DNA of 64,000 nt from Verrucomicrobiia bacterium. Its GTDB lineage: Bacteria > Verrucomicrobiota > Verrucomicrobiia > Verrucomicrobiales > Akkermansiaceae. Of this stretch, positions 49,255 to 58,114 are shown one piece after another (position 1 is the stretch's first letter; the number at the start of each line of letters is the position of its first letter). The position numbers and the translations under genes are program-made. The stretch lies in the NCBI GenBank assembly GCA_947462875.1, contig CANHQJ010000008.1, forward strand, positions 90,891 through 154,890, read 5' to 3'. A model generated the notes under the pieces. It did no database searches. It was not told the origin of the DNA and saw only the letters and a list, made by a program, of their open reading frames with translations.

Positions 49255-49995
49255 TCACTCCGGCGCGTCGGTGGGGCGGCTGGGGGGGGCGTAGAGGGGG
49301 GGCGGCAGGGCGCCGGTGCCGGCATCGCCGCGGGCGGATTGGTCGCGGATGGCTTGGGCGATGGCGGATGCCATTTTTTGTCGATAGGCGGGAGATTGCG
49401 CCAACTGCGCTTCGGCGGGGTGGCTGAGGTAGCCGCACTCCAACAGCAGGCAGGGGATTTCCGGATTGCGGGTGAGGCGCAGGCGGCGTCGCACCATGCC
49501 GCGATTCGATTGCTCGGCGGGGCTCACGGCCGCCATGGCGCGCTGGCAACGCACGGCGAGTCCGTGGCTATCGACGCGCCAGTAGTAGGTCTCCGGGCCA
49601 CGCACTCCGCTAGGGCCGCTGTTGAAATGGACGCTTACGAGAATGGCGTTCGGATAGTGGTTCGCGCGGGCCACGCGGTCATCGAGGTCGATGAAGGCAT
49701 CGTGGTGGCGCATGAGGACGGTGCGGAAGGAGGAACCGAGTTCGTTCTTGATCCGGTTGACCATATCGAGCGTGAGGTCTTTTTCCTTCGCCCCCGTGCT
49801 GCGGCTCACCGCGCCGCTATCGTGCCCGCCGTGACCGGCATCCAGGATGACGGTGGTGAAGCCCTTGGGCCCGGGGCGGTGGCCCCACTCGTCGCGCCCG
49901 TAACCGCCGGTGCCGGATTGGCTGGCGCAGGAAACCAGGGCGATGCTGGCAACGAGGCCGAGCAGGGGAGAGAGACGTTTCAGTGATGCGTTCAT
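49255..49995 (-). CDS. N-acetylmuramoyl-L-alanine amidase (amidase_3), lipoprotein
   Basis: A 246-residue zinc amidase that cleaves the amide between muramic acid and the stem peptide of peptidoglycan. The ATG at 49993-49995 opens a lipoprotein signal (MNASLKRLSPLLGLVASIAL then VSCAS, lipobox Cys near residue 23). Motifs: VILDAGHGGHDSGAV near 53 (zinc His and Glu), HHDAFIDLDDRVARANHYPN, ILVSVHFNSGPSG (zinc His) and IPCLLLECGYLSHPAE near 190 (catalytic Glu). The C-terminus is Pro-rich. It begins in an ATGA overlap with the stop of the glycosylase-like gene. No SPOR or LysM domain is seen. Confidence 0.93.
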   Translation of the reverse strand: MNASLKRLSPLLGLVASIALVSCASQSGTGGYGRDEWGHRPGPKGFTTVILDAGHGGHDSGAVSRSTGAKEKDLTLDMVNRIKNELGSSFRTVLMRHHDAFIDLDDRVARANHYPNAILVSVHFNSGPSGVRGPETYYWRVDSHGLAVRCQRAMAAVSPAEQSNRGMVRRRLRLTRNPEIPCLLLECGYLSHPAEAQLAQSPAYRQKMASAIAQAIRDQSARGDAGTGALPPPLYAPPSRPTDAPE

Positions 49996-50846
49996 TTGTT
50001 GAGAAAGTAGCCGCGTTGTTTTTCGGAGATGGGCAGTGAAAGTTTTTCCATGGCGGCGAGCATGTCTTCCCAGAACTTGCGCTTCTTGCTGTGGGCTGCG
50101 GTGAGCAGGAACGAGGGTGCGTCGCTGGTGCGCAGGGCGATGCCGTTCCATTCATGCCACTGGCCGCGCAGGGAGTCGATCGATGCCGCCGATGCGCACA
50201 AGGTGGCCGATGGCAGAGAGCCGAGGGCGATGATGACCTGCGGGGCGATGATGGCCATTTCATGCGCCAGTGCGGGCAGGAATGCCGCAAGCTCGGCCGG
50301 GGTGGGCGCGCGGTTGTTGGTGGTTTGGTTTTTGGTGGCAGGGCGGAATTTCACCAGGTGCGTCAGATAGACTTCGGACCGGCTCAGGTTCATCGCCTTG
50401 AGAATCAGGTCGAATTTTTCGCCGACGGGACCGGCAAAGGGATGGCCCTGCTGCTCATCGTGATGCGAGGGGCTTTCCCCCACGAACACCAGACGCGCGT
50501 CCGGATTGCCCTGCGAAAAGACCAAGGTTTCGCGCATTTGCGTGAGGCCGCGCGTGCGGGGGAAATCGAGAAGTTGCCGGCGCAAATCGGCGAGCCGTTC
50601 GGCCTTGGTGACGCCCTGGGTGGTGAGAATGGCAGGGGGCGGGGTGATGACTTCCGCGACAGGGTCTGGCGGAGCCTCGACTGGCAGGCGCGGAGCGGCA
50701 GCGGGGGCCTCAACAGCGGCGGGCGTCTTGCGTTTGGACAACTGGTTGAGAAAGTCACGGGCGGGTTCATCGATATCCACGTGCGTGATTCCACGCGATT
50801 GCTGTTCGCGCAGGAAATCGATCACAATGTCAACGGGACGGGGCAC
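49992..50846 (-). CDS. Uracil-DNA glycosylase family 4-like protein lacking Fe-S cysteines
   Basis: A 284-residue protein of the UDG superfamily starting at a GTG (MPRPVDIVIDFLREQQSRGI). Residues ~1-85 are a helical and Pro/Ala-rich leader. The core resembles UdgA: SQGNPDARLVFVGESPS near 110, GHPFAGPVGEKFDLILKAMN near 132, VYLTHLVKFRP near 155, EMAIIAPQVIIALG near 190. The four cysteines that bind the 4Fe-4S cluster in family 4 are missing (TQMRE in the CxxC region, KFRP for KCRP). The late H-P motif reads DAPSFLL. It may be an inactive or divergent glycosylase. It overlaps the amidase gene. Confidence 0.78.
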   Translation of the reverse strand: MPRPVDIVIDFLREQQSRGITHVDIDEPARDFLNQLSKRKTPAAVEAPAAAPRLPVEAPPDPVAEVITPPPAILTTQGVTKAERLADLRRQLLDFPRTRGLTQMRETLVFSQGNPDARLVFVGESPSHHDEQQGHPFAGPVGEKFDLILKAMNLSRSEVYLTHLVKFRPATKNQTTNNRAPTPAELAAFLPALAHEMAIIAPQVIIALGSLPSATLCASAASIDSLRGQWHEWNGIALRTSDAPSFLLTAAHSKKRKFWEDMLAAMEKLSLPISEKQRGYFLNK

Positions 50847-50922
50847 ATGGGCATTGTAGTGGGTTCTCCTATTTGTCCAATCCTCAATTTGTGAAATTGT
50901 GCGCGATGGGCGCAGGGAGTGC

Positions 50923-53496
50923 TCACTGATCGAGAATCATGTGCTCCAGGCCGAGGCGGCTGGCGCGCCCTTCGGCTTCCTTGGCGCGGGGGCAGGGGAA
51001 GGTGGCGATTTTTTTGGCGATTGCGATGGCGGATTCCCAGCGGCGGTTTTTTTCTAACAGCGCGATGGCATTGAAGCCGCAACGTTCGAAATAATCCCAG
51101 TTCGTGATGACCTGTTTGCTGGCGGACTCGACCACCTGGTAGTAAACATCGAGCGCCTGGTCCGGCTGTTTCATGTGCTCCAGCGTCAGGCCGCGGTAGT
51201 AATTGATGCGATTGCGGTCATCGTCGCCCAGGCCCGGGTGCTCGAGCAATTTGCGTTGCAGCGCGAGGCCTTCGTCGTGGCGGGCAGGTTCGGCACCACC
51301 CAGCGAATAGAGTGTTTCCATCCACAGCAGGCCGGCGGTGATCTGGAGCGGAGGATTTTTTTCGAGCGATTGATAGAGCGCTTCCAGTTCCTTGGCGGCT
51401 TGCTGGAGCGAGGCCGTGGATTTGGCATCGATGAGCGTGCGGGCTTTTTCCAGCGAGGCAAAGGAGGCGAGGGAAGACTTCGATTGGATGATGCGGTCAA
51501 ACAGCTCAATGGCCTCCGCGAGCGATTGCGGGGTGCCCGTGCGTGCGGCGGCGCGTGCGGCGATCAGCAGGGCGGGAGCGGCTTTTTCCGGATGGGTCTT
51601 TTCGAGTTTTTGCAGCGTTTGGCGCGCGTCGCTGAGGTCGCCATTCTGATAGAGCGAGGTGCCCAGGGCAAGGGTGACATTGGCGAATTGCGGGGAGGTG
51701 GGAAATGTTTCGAGAAACTCGCGGCACAAGGTGATGCATTCGGCATTCTGATTGGCCGCGATGGCGAGCTGGATTTTCGCCAACAGCAGATGTTCCGCTT
51801 CCAGGCTTTCTTCATCGATGGACTCCAGCAGCGCGCGGGCCAGGGAAATGGCGGGCGGCACTTGTTCCAGCGCGCAAAAGGCCATGGCGAGACGCGCTTC
51901 ATTGAGGCGCGCATGTGTCGGGTGATCGACGATGAAGCGGTCGAGCAGCGGCAGTGCCAGTTCGGGCTGTTGGCTGGCGGTGTAGAGTGCCTGTTCGAGT
52001 TGGAGGCTTGCCATGAGCTTGGGCGTGCCTTGCTCTTGCAGGCGCTTCACCTGATCCGGATCACCGGCGAGCAGCCAGGAGATACCGGCATTGAATTGCG
52101 CGTTGCTGCGCGCTGTCGATTGCAACAGCGTGGCGGCTTTTTCAAAAGAAGAAGCCGCCTGGGCGAACTCTTGTTTTTGATAGAGCTGGTTGGCAAGTAT
52201 GAGATGGGCCTCGACTTCGGTGGAGCCTGCGGCCGTTGAGTCGATGAGATTTTCCAGCAAATAGCGGGCTTTCTCAAATTGCTTGTTTGCGAACAAAGTG
52301 CGGGCGAGTTCGATGGTGGCCTGCGCGCTGAGCGGGTGCTCCGGATGCTCCCAGCGCAGTTGGGTCACGAGGCGGCGCTGTTCTTCGAGTCGCTCGATTT
52401 CCGTGGACTTCCCAAGCTCGACGATACGGAGAAACAGCGACTGCGCATGCAGTTCCGGGTGTGCGAACTCGAGGATGGCAGGCGGAAGATCGGCGGCACC
52501 GGCAGTGGAGTCGGGGAAGATCGCGGGGTTTTTGTTAGGCGGGCTGAGCGACCACTGGGCAAGTCGTGCCTTGATCAGAGTGACGACCGGGTCATCCTCG
52601 CTGGTCTCACCGAGCAACAGGGGACGGAGCAGCGCGAAGGCTTCGTCGAGATTCGGCGAGTCTGGCTGGTTCTGCAAAAAAGCGAGCAGGGCATCCGTGG
52701 CCTCGGCGCGCTGGCCCATCGAGGCGAGAGCGCGGGCGAGGCCGATGGCGGCCGGATGGATGAGTGCGGGCAGGGCGTCGTCTTCCTTTTGATACTGTGC
52801 CAAAATGGACTTGTAGGCGGCGGCGGCTTTGGAAAACTGTGACTCCGCTTGCAATAACGCTGCATCCATCAACAAGGCATCGAACAACTCGGCGGACTTG
52901 AGGGTTTTCGCCGATGGCAGAGTCTTGCGCGCGTCTTCGATCTGACCGGTGATGATGAGCAAGCGCGTTTGGTCGAGTTTCGCCCGTGTCGCCAAGGGTG
53001 ACTTGGTGGTGGTGAGCAGATTGAGCCCGGCGATGGCGGCGCGATGATTGCCCAGGGCCGAAAGCAGGCGCGAACGCGTGAGGATGGATTCGCCGTAAAA
53101 AGGGAAATCTTTCGTGTCGATGACTTGGTCTAACAATTCGATGGCGCGTTGCAAGGATCCGTTGGCGCGGTGTGCCTGTGCTTTCCAAAACAGCGCGAGG
53201 GTGGAGTCGGCGAGACTGGGATGGTCCAGCGTGGCCAGTGCGCTCTCGGGCTGATTCGCCCGCACCAGGGACTCGCCTAACAGCAAACGCAGGCGCTTGG
53301 CTTCCTCCGCATCCGTGGGCTGGCTTTCGAGACGGGCGCTGAAACGTGCCGCCGCCACATCGGGCAACTGCGCGGCCAGGGCGTCGAGGCCTTGTCGTTC
53401 AAGCTCGGAAGTGGCGGGTGCCGCCTGGAGCAGACCGCACACCGCGATGCCCAGCCACAGTCGGGTGGCAGGCAGGAAAATCAACGATGGGCGCAT
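50923..53496 (-). CDS. Secreted tetratricopeptide-repeat protein
   Basis: An 857-residue exported protein. I use the ATG at 53494-53496 (MRPSLIFLPATRLWLGIAVC), which begins a signal peptide; a GTG four codons upstream is possible. The whole mature part is helical TPR-like repeats, for example LFWKAQAHRANGSLQRAIEL, AAAAYKSILAQYQKEDDALP, ALYTASQQPELALPLLDRFI and LALGTSLYQNGDLSDARQTL. TPR arrays mediate protein-protein contact. In this lineage such proteins often scaffold envelope complexes, but no partner gene is adjacent, so the role is unknown. Confidence 0.85.
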   Translation of the reverse strand: MRPSLIFLPATRLWLGIAVCGLLQAAPATSELERQGLDALAAQLPDVAAARFSARLESQPTDAEEAKRLRLLLGESLVRANQPESALATLDHPSLADSTLALFWKAQAHRANGSLQRAIELLDQVIDTKDFPFYGESILTRSRLLSALGNHRAAIAGLNLLTTTKSPLATRAKLDQTRLLIITGQIEDARKTLPSAKTLKSAELFDALLMDAALLQAESQFSKAAAAYKSILAQYQKEDDALPALIHPAAIGLARALASMGQRAEATDALLAFLQNQPDSPNLDEAFALLRPLLLGETSEDDPVVTLIKARLAQWSLSPPNKNPAIFPDSTAGAADLPPAILEFAHPELHAQSLFLRIVELGKSTEIERLEEQRRLVTQLRWEHPEHPLSAQATIELARTLFANKQFEKARYLLENLIDSTAAGSTEVEAHLILANQLYQKQEFAQAASSFEKAATLLQSTARSNAQFNAGISWLLAGDPDQVKRLQEQGTPKLMASLQLEQALYTASQQPELALPLLDRFIVDHPTHARLNEARLAMAFCALEQVPPAISLARALLESIDEESLEAEHLLLAKIQLAIAANQNAECITLCREFLETFPTSPQFANVTLALGTSLYQNGDLSDARQTLQKLEKTHPEKAAPALLIAARAAARTGTPQSLAEAIELFDRIIQSKSSLASFASLEKARTLIDAKSTASLQQAAKELEALYQSLEKNPPLQITAGLLWMETLYSLGGAEPARHDEGLALQRKLLEHPGLGDDDRNRINYYRGLTLEHMKQPDQALDVYYQVVESASKQVITNWDYFERCGFNAIALLEKNRRWESAIAIAKKIATFPCPRAKEAEGRASRLGLEHMILDQ

Positions 53497-53590
53497 GGTC
53501 CAAGGCACACTGCAAGGCTAGAGTGGAATCGAGGGGCGGGCAAGGCATTTCGATGAAACTGTCGCCCGTTTCTGAGGCGGTGGCGTGGGA

Positions 53591-53965
53591 TCATTCGAGC
53601 TTTTTGAGCGCGGTCTTGAGAAAATCCGCGCAGGCGATTTCCGCGGCACCCTTGGGGCGGATCATGTAGGGCTTGCCCGTGGTGGAGGATTTGGTCGCGA
53701 CCTTGTCGATGAAATCACGCGCTGATTTGATGTCTTCTTTGTTCGCATCCCACTTGCCGCGCAGGAATTTGGCGGCGTTTTTGGCGTTGTATTCGCTGCC
53801 GTTGCGGACAAAGGTGGCATCGCTCAGGGACTCGATGGTGTTGATGAGCGATTCGATTTTTGCTTGCTCGGACAGTGCACCCTCCGCTGCGCGAAGCAAG
53901 GGGCTGAGCAGTCCGCAGAGGAGGGCGATCACAATAACGAAGCGATGCGGCAGTGTCATGGTCAT
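53591..53965 (-). CDS. Secreted DUF5329 family protein
   Basis: A 124-residue protein with signal peptide MTMTLPHRFVIVIALLCGLL ending near ALLRA. The mature part matches DUF5329: IESLINTIESLSDATFVRNG, EYNAKNAAKFLRGKWDANKE, IKSARDFIDKVATKSSTTGK and PYMIRPKGAAEIACADFLKT. The family's usual cysteine pair is partly replaced (Ser for the first Cys). The role is unknown. It lies between mfd and the TPR gene on the same strand and may share their transcript. Confidence 0.75.
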   Translation of the reverse strand: MTMTLPHRFVIVIALLCGLLSPLLRAAEGALSEQAKIESLINTIESLSDATFVRNGSEYNAKNAAKFLRGKWDANKEDIKSARDFIDKVATKSSTTGKPYMIRPKGAAEIACADFLKTALKKLE

Positions 53966-54017
53966 GTGATGGATACTGACAGCGGAACATGCGCGGAGCA
54001 AGCCGGAATGTGGTGCT

Positions 54018-57000
54018 TCACAAGGTGCGCAGCAGTTCCATGATCTCTTGCAGTTTTTCCGTAGCAGAAATCGAGCGCAGGCGCGGGTGGCGATTGTCCA
54101 GTGTGATGGGCTGGTTGTTGCGGGTGAGGGTGAGGCGTTGGTCCTTCAGCTCGACTAACGAGATTTTTTTGCCAGCGGCGCGGATCTTGATGCGGCTGAG
54201 GGTGAAAAGATGAGTCACGGCCTCGGGGAAGCGGCCGAAGCGATCGCGCCACGAGCTTTCGAGGGCATCGAGTTCCTTTTCCGTGAGGCACTCGGCGAGC
54301 TCGCGATAGGCGTGGACGCGGAGTTTGGTGTCGTTGATGAAATCGGTGGAGAGGTAGGCGGGTATTATGTTAGAAGAATTTGCGATTGATGATATTGGAT
54401 TTTTGATTTTTGATTTTTGAGGTTTTTGATTGGGGGTTGGGAATGCGTCGCCACGGCGGTATTCGGTTTCTGTCAGGGCCACGCAGTCGAGCTTGAGGGT
54501 GGTCTCGGCGCGCTGGGGGGTGGCGCGGCCTTTGAGGCGATCAACGGATTGGCGGAGGAGCTTGCAGTAGAGATCGAAGCCGACGGCGGCGATGTGGCCG
54601 GATTGTTTCGTGCCTAACAGATTTCCCGCGCCGCGGATTTCCAGGTCGCGCATGGCGATCTTGAAACCGGAACCGAGGGCGGTGTATTCGCGAATCGCCT
54701 GTATGCGTTTGCGGGCATCGCCCTGCGCGATCATGTCGCGCGGCAAGAGCAGAATGGCGTAGGCCTTTTCGCCCGCCCGGCCGACACGGCCGCGGAGTTG
54801 ATAGAGATCGGCGAGGCCGAAACGGTCGGCGCGGTCGATGAGGATGGTGTTGGCGTTCGGGATGTCGATGCCGGTCTCGATGATGGTGGTGGCTAACAGA
54901 ATATCGGCATCGCCCTTGACGAAGGTTTTCATCACGACTTCCAGCTCATCCTGCTCCATCTGGCCGTGGCCGATGAGGATCCGCGCTTCCGGAACCAGCT
55001 CCTGGAGTTTGCCGCGCATGTGATCGATGGTTTTGACGCGATTGTGCAGGAAGAACACCTGTCCGCCGCGTTTCATCTCGCGCAGGATGGCATCGCGGAT
55101 GATGCGTTCATCGTAGGGGGAGATGGTGGTGTGAACGGGCGTGCGATTCGGCGGCGGGGTATCGATGGTGGACATGTCCCGTGTGCCCATCAGTGCCATG
55201 TAGAGCGTGCGCGGGATGGGCGTGGCGGAAAGCGTGAGGATATCGATGTGGCGGAAGATTTCCTTGAATTTTTCCTTATGCTTCACGCCGAAGCGTTGCT
55301 CCTCGTCGATGACCACGAGTCCGAGATTGTGGTAGTGGATATCGCCCGAGAGCAGTCGATGCGTGCCGATGACGATGTCCACCGAGCCATCGGCCACGCC
55401 TGCGACGGTCTCGCGCACTTCGGCGGGCGTGCGGAAGCGATTGAGCAAATCGACGCGTATGGGGTAGTCGCTCATGCGTTCGCGGAACGTGCGCCAGTGT
55501 TGTTCGGCGAGTACGGTGGTGGGCACCAGAATGGCCACCTGCTTGCCGCCGGTCACCGCCTTGAAAGCGGCGCGGATGGCGACCTCCGTTTTACCGAAGC
55601 CGACATCGCCACAGATCAGCCGATCCATCGGCTCGCTGCTTTCCATGTCGCGTTTGGTCTCCTCGATCGCGCGTCGCTGATCGATGGTTTCGGTGAAGTG
55701 AAAGGAATTTTCAAACTCCCACATCCAGCGTGAGTCCGGCGGGTGCGCGTAGCCCTCCGCCGTCTGTCGCTCGGCCTGCACGCGGAGGATTTGCGCGGCG
55801 TAGTCGAGGATGGATTTCTCCGCTGTCTTCCGCGCGTTTTTCCATGAGCTGCCGCCGAGGTTGTGAAGGTCGGGCGTTTTCCCGCCCATGCCGACATACT
55901 TGGCGACGAGGTGCGCTTGATCGATGGGAACTTCTAACAGGGCGCCGTTTTGGTATTCGATGATGATCTCCTCGGTGTGACCGTCATCGGAAATCTGGAT
56001 GCCGCGAAAGCGACCGATGCCGTATTCGTAATGCACCACGAGGTCGGCGAGTTGAATTTCCTCCAAATTCGCGGCCACGGCGTGATTGCGCTCCAGCAAG
56101 CTCCTGCGCACGCTCGCGCCGGTGCGGTAGCGCCCGAACAACTCCGAGGAGGACAGGACCGCGATCTTCCATGCGGGGATGATGAAGCCCGCCTGAAGCT
56201 CACCGCGCAGGACGGGCAGGGGAGTGAAGTCGCCGGCGAGTTCCTGGAAACGTTCCTCCTCGCCGCGATTGGCGAAGCTCATGGCGAGCGTCCATTTCTC
56301 GCGCCTCCATTCCTCGATCTGCGAGAAAAAGCGTTCACGTTTTTTCTGCTGCAAAATGAAATCACCGGCCTCGAATACCCCTAGGGGACTGGGCAGAATT
56401 TCTAACGGAATTTTATGCGGTGAATCGTCATCGAGCCAGTGCTCGCAGAGTTGCAGGTGCGGAAAAAACGGGGAATCGCTGACATCGCCGACGTGGATGA
56501 CCCAATGATCGGGGTGGATGTAGTCGCTGGCGCAGGCGCTTTTGTCCGGCTCGTGCAGGGAGAGCGTGACGCGATCGCGCTTGTGAGTGCTGAGTTGCGA
56601 ATCGGGATCGTATTCGCGGATGGATTCGAGTTCCTGATCGAAAAACTCCAGGCGCAGGGGCATGGCGGCATGCCAGGGGAAAAGATCGATGATGCCTCCA
56701 CGGATGGCAAACTGGCCGCGTGTGTGGACAATCGTGCTGCGTTCGTAGCCGCTGGCGGTGAGGGAGTCGGCGAATGTTTGTGGGTCGAGCCGTGCGTTTT
56801 TTTCCAGCACCAGCCGTGCTTGTTGCAAGCTGAGTGGATCCGGTGCGGCGGACTGCAGGGCGCTGCTGTGCGTGTGGATCACCGCGCGCCGGTGTTGGCT
56901 GAGTTGCTCAAAGACCTGCATGCGCTCGGCCTCGGCTTCCGGATCGGCGATGGTGCCATCGACGAGATCGGCGGCGGGCTCGGGCAGGGTGAGGGTCGTT

Positions 57001-57248
57001 TGCCCCCAGCACTCCATCTCGGCGGCGATGCGTTCGCGCAGGCGCGGCGATTCATGGATGACCCAGATGGTTTTTTTGTGATGCAACCTGCACAACGCGG
57101 TGAGCAGGTAGGCATGGGAGGCCGCATGGCAGGGGCCGAGCACAAGCGTCTCCCGCGCTTTGCCGAGAGTGGCCAGCGATTCGAGCAGGTCCGGGTGCTG
57201 TGACAGTTGTGCCAGCAGCATCTGTGCGGTGTTCGCTTGGGGCGGCAC
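54018..57248 (-). CDS. mfd: Transcription-repair coupling factor
   Basis: A 1076-residue Mfd, which removes stalled RNA polymerase from DNA lesions and recruits UvrA. The N-terminal UvrB-like module (with PLRLEFFDQELESIREYDPD) leads to the RNA-polymerase-interaction domain (QLADLVVHYEYGIGRFRGIQ near residue 405). The translocase follows: GDVGFGKTEVAIRAAFK near 546, VIDEEQRFG near 645, SATPIPRTLYMALMG near 665, DRADRFGLADLYQLRGRVGR near 805. The TRCF C-terminal domain ends the protein. The start is a GTG; an ATG 9 codons in (57221) is an alternative. An AT-rich in-frame insertion lies near residues 937-962. Confidence 0.95.
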   Translation of the reverse strand: MPPQANTAQMLLAQLSQHPDLLESLATLGKARETLVLGPCHAASHAYLLTALCRLHHKKTIWVIHESPRLRERIAAEMECWGQTTLTLPEPAADLVDGTIADPEAEAERMQVFEQLSQHRRAVIHTHSSALQSAAPDPLSLQQARLVLEKNARLDPQTFADSLTASGYERSTIVHTRGQFAIRGGIIDLFPWHAAMPLRLEFFDQELESIREYDPDSQLSTHKRDRVTLSLHEPDKSACASDYIHPDHWVIHVGDVSDSPFFPHLQLCEHWLDDDSPHKIPLEILPSPLGVFEAGDFILQQKKRERFFSQIEEWRREKWTLAMSFANRGEEERFQELAGDFTPLPVLRGELQAGFIIPAWKIAVLSSSELFGRYRTGASVRRSLLERNHAVAANLEEIQLADLVVHYEYGIGRFRGIQISDDGHTEEIIIEYQNGALLEVPIDQAHLVAKYVGMGGKTPDLHNLGGSSWKNARKTAEKSILDYAAQILRVQAERQTAEGYAHPPDSRWMWEFENSFHFTETIDQRRAIEETKRDMESSEPMDRLICGDVGFGKTEVAIRAAFKAVTGGKQVAILVPTTVLAEQHWRTFRERMSDYPIRVDLLNRFRTPAEVRETVAGVADGSVDIVIGTHRLLSGDIHYHNLGLVVIDEEQRFGVKHKEKFKEIFRHIDILTLSATPIPRTLYMALMGTRDMSTIDTPPPNRTPVHTTISPYDERIIRDAILREMKRGGQVFFLHNRVKTIDHMRGKLQELVPEARILIGHGQMEQDELEVVMKTFVKGDADILLATTIIETGIDIPNANTILIDRADRFGLADLYQLRGRVGRAGEKAYAILLLPRDMIAQGDARKRIQAIREYTALGSGFKIAMRDLEIRGAGNLLGTKQSGHIAAVGFDLYCKLLRQSVDRLKGRATPQRAETTLKLDCVALTETEYRRGDAFPTPNQKPQKSKIKNPISSIANSSNIIPAYLSTDFINDTKLRVHAYRELAECLTEKELDALESSWRDRFGRFPEAVTHLFTLSRIKIRAAGKKISLVELKDQRLTLTRNNQPITLDNRHPRLRSISATEKLQEIMELLRTL
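54361..54436 (-). repeat. AT-rich in-frame insertion within mfd
   Basis: This stretch is far more AT-rich than the rest of mfd and contains several tandem TTTTGAT units (about 54410-54430). It encodes an Asn/Lys/Ser/Ile-rich segment (QKSKIKNPISSIANSSNII) in the linker just before the C-terminal TRCF domain, where Mfd proteins normally have a short loop. It keeps the reading frame. Confidence 0.7.
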
Positions 57249-57323
57249 GCGCGAAGCATACGCTGCTTTGCGGAAATCGCGAACCGTATTTTCTTTTCAT
57301 CACCGTCATCGCCGTGTATCAGC

Positions 57324-58055
57324 ATGGGGCACGTGAGCGACACTGCGGAAAAACTGGACACCTTGCAATCCATCGAGCTGGCCGAGGGTGTGGAAATCCG
57401 CTTGCGCATCGCCGGGCCGATCTTGCGCATCTTCGCCTGGATGATCGATATGGTGGTGATCGGACTCACCTTGCTCTTGCTCGCGCTGGTTCTGGAAATC
57501 ACGGGCTTTGTGGTGGGGGACAACGTGATTTCCGGAGTGATGATGCTGGCGGCTTTTGTCATGACCTGGTGGTATCCGGTGATCTGTGAGGTCAGCCGCT
57601 GGGGTGCGACGTTAGGGAAAAAAATCTGCGGCTTGCGCGTGATGCAGCCATCGGGAGCGCCGATCACCTGGGCGCAAGCGATCGTGCGGAATTTCCTGCG
57701 CGTGGTGGACATCAACCCGCCGTTCTGGGGGCTGCCCGGCATGGTCAGTTGCCTCGCGACACGGCGCTTCCAACGCCTCGGCGACCTGGCAGCGGGCACG
57801 GTGGTGGTGTATGAGCGCAGTGAAATCGTGCCGGAAAGTTCGGGTCCGCCACCCTTGCAAGCACAGCGTCCGATGGTGGCATTGCGACCGGAGGAAAGCC
57901 GGGCGATTGTGACATTTCGCGAGCGCGCGGTGTTTTGGTCCGATGCGCGGCGTCGCGAGATTGCCGATCATTTGCAGGTGCTGACGGGCAAGCAGGGCGA
58001 GGCAGGAGTGAATTCGCTATCCGCCATGGCGCACTGGCTGCAGGATAAACGTTAG
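57324..58055 (+). CDS. RDD family membrane protein
   Basis: A 243-residue protein; the ATG at 57324 gives MGHVSDTAEKLDTLQSIELA. Family features: ILRIFAWMIDMVVIGLTLLL near residue 35 (the Asp of the RDD triad; the first Arg is retained in LRIFAW), then a second helix, WGATLGKKICGLRVMQPSGA near 100, and FQRLGDLAAGTVVVYERSE near 155. Two to three membrane segments are expected. The C-terminal ~75 residues are soluble. RDD proteins have been linked to ion exchange and envelope roles without a firm function. It is divergent from mfd. Confidence 0.87.
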   Translation: MGHVSDTAEKLDTLQSIELAEGVEIRLRIAGPILRIFAWMIDMVVIGLTLLLLALVLEITGFVVGDNVISGVMMLAAFVMTWWYPVICEVSRWGATLGKKICGLRVMQPSGAPITWAQAIVRNFLRVVDINPPFWGLPGMVSCLATRRFQRLGDLAAGTVVVYERSEIVPESSGPPPLQAQRPMVALRPEESRAIVTFRERAVFWSDARRREIADHLQVLTGKQGEAGVNSLSAMAHWLQDKR

Positions 58056-58114
58056 TCGTTTGCATGCTACACTCTGCGCTTGTCAAAAACGGTGGTGAGA
58101 AGGAAAATGACGGC

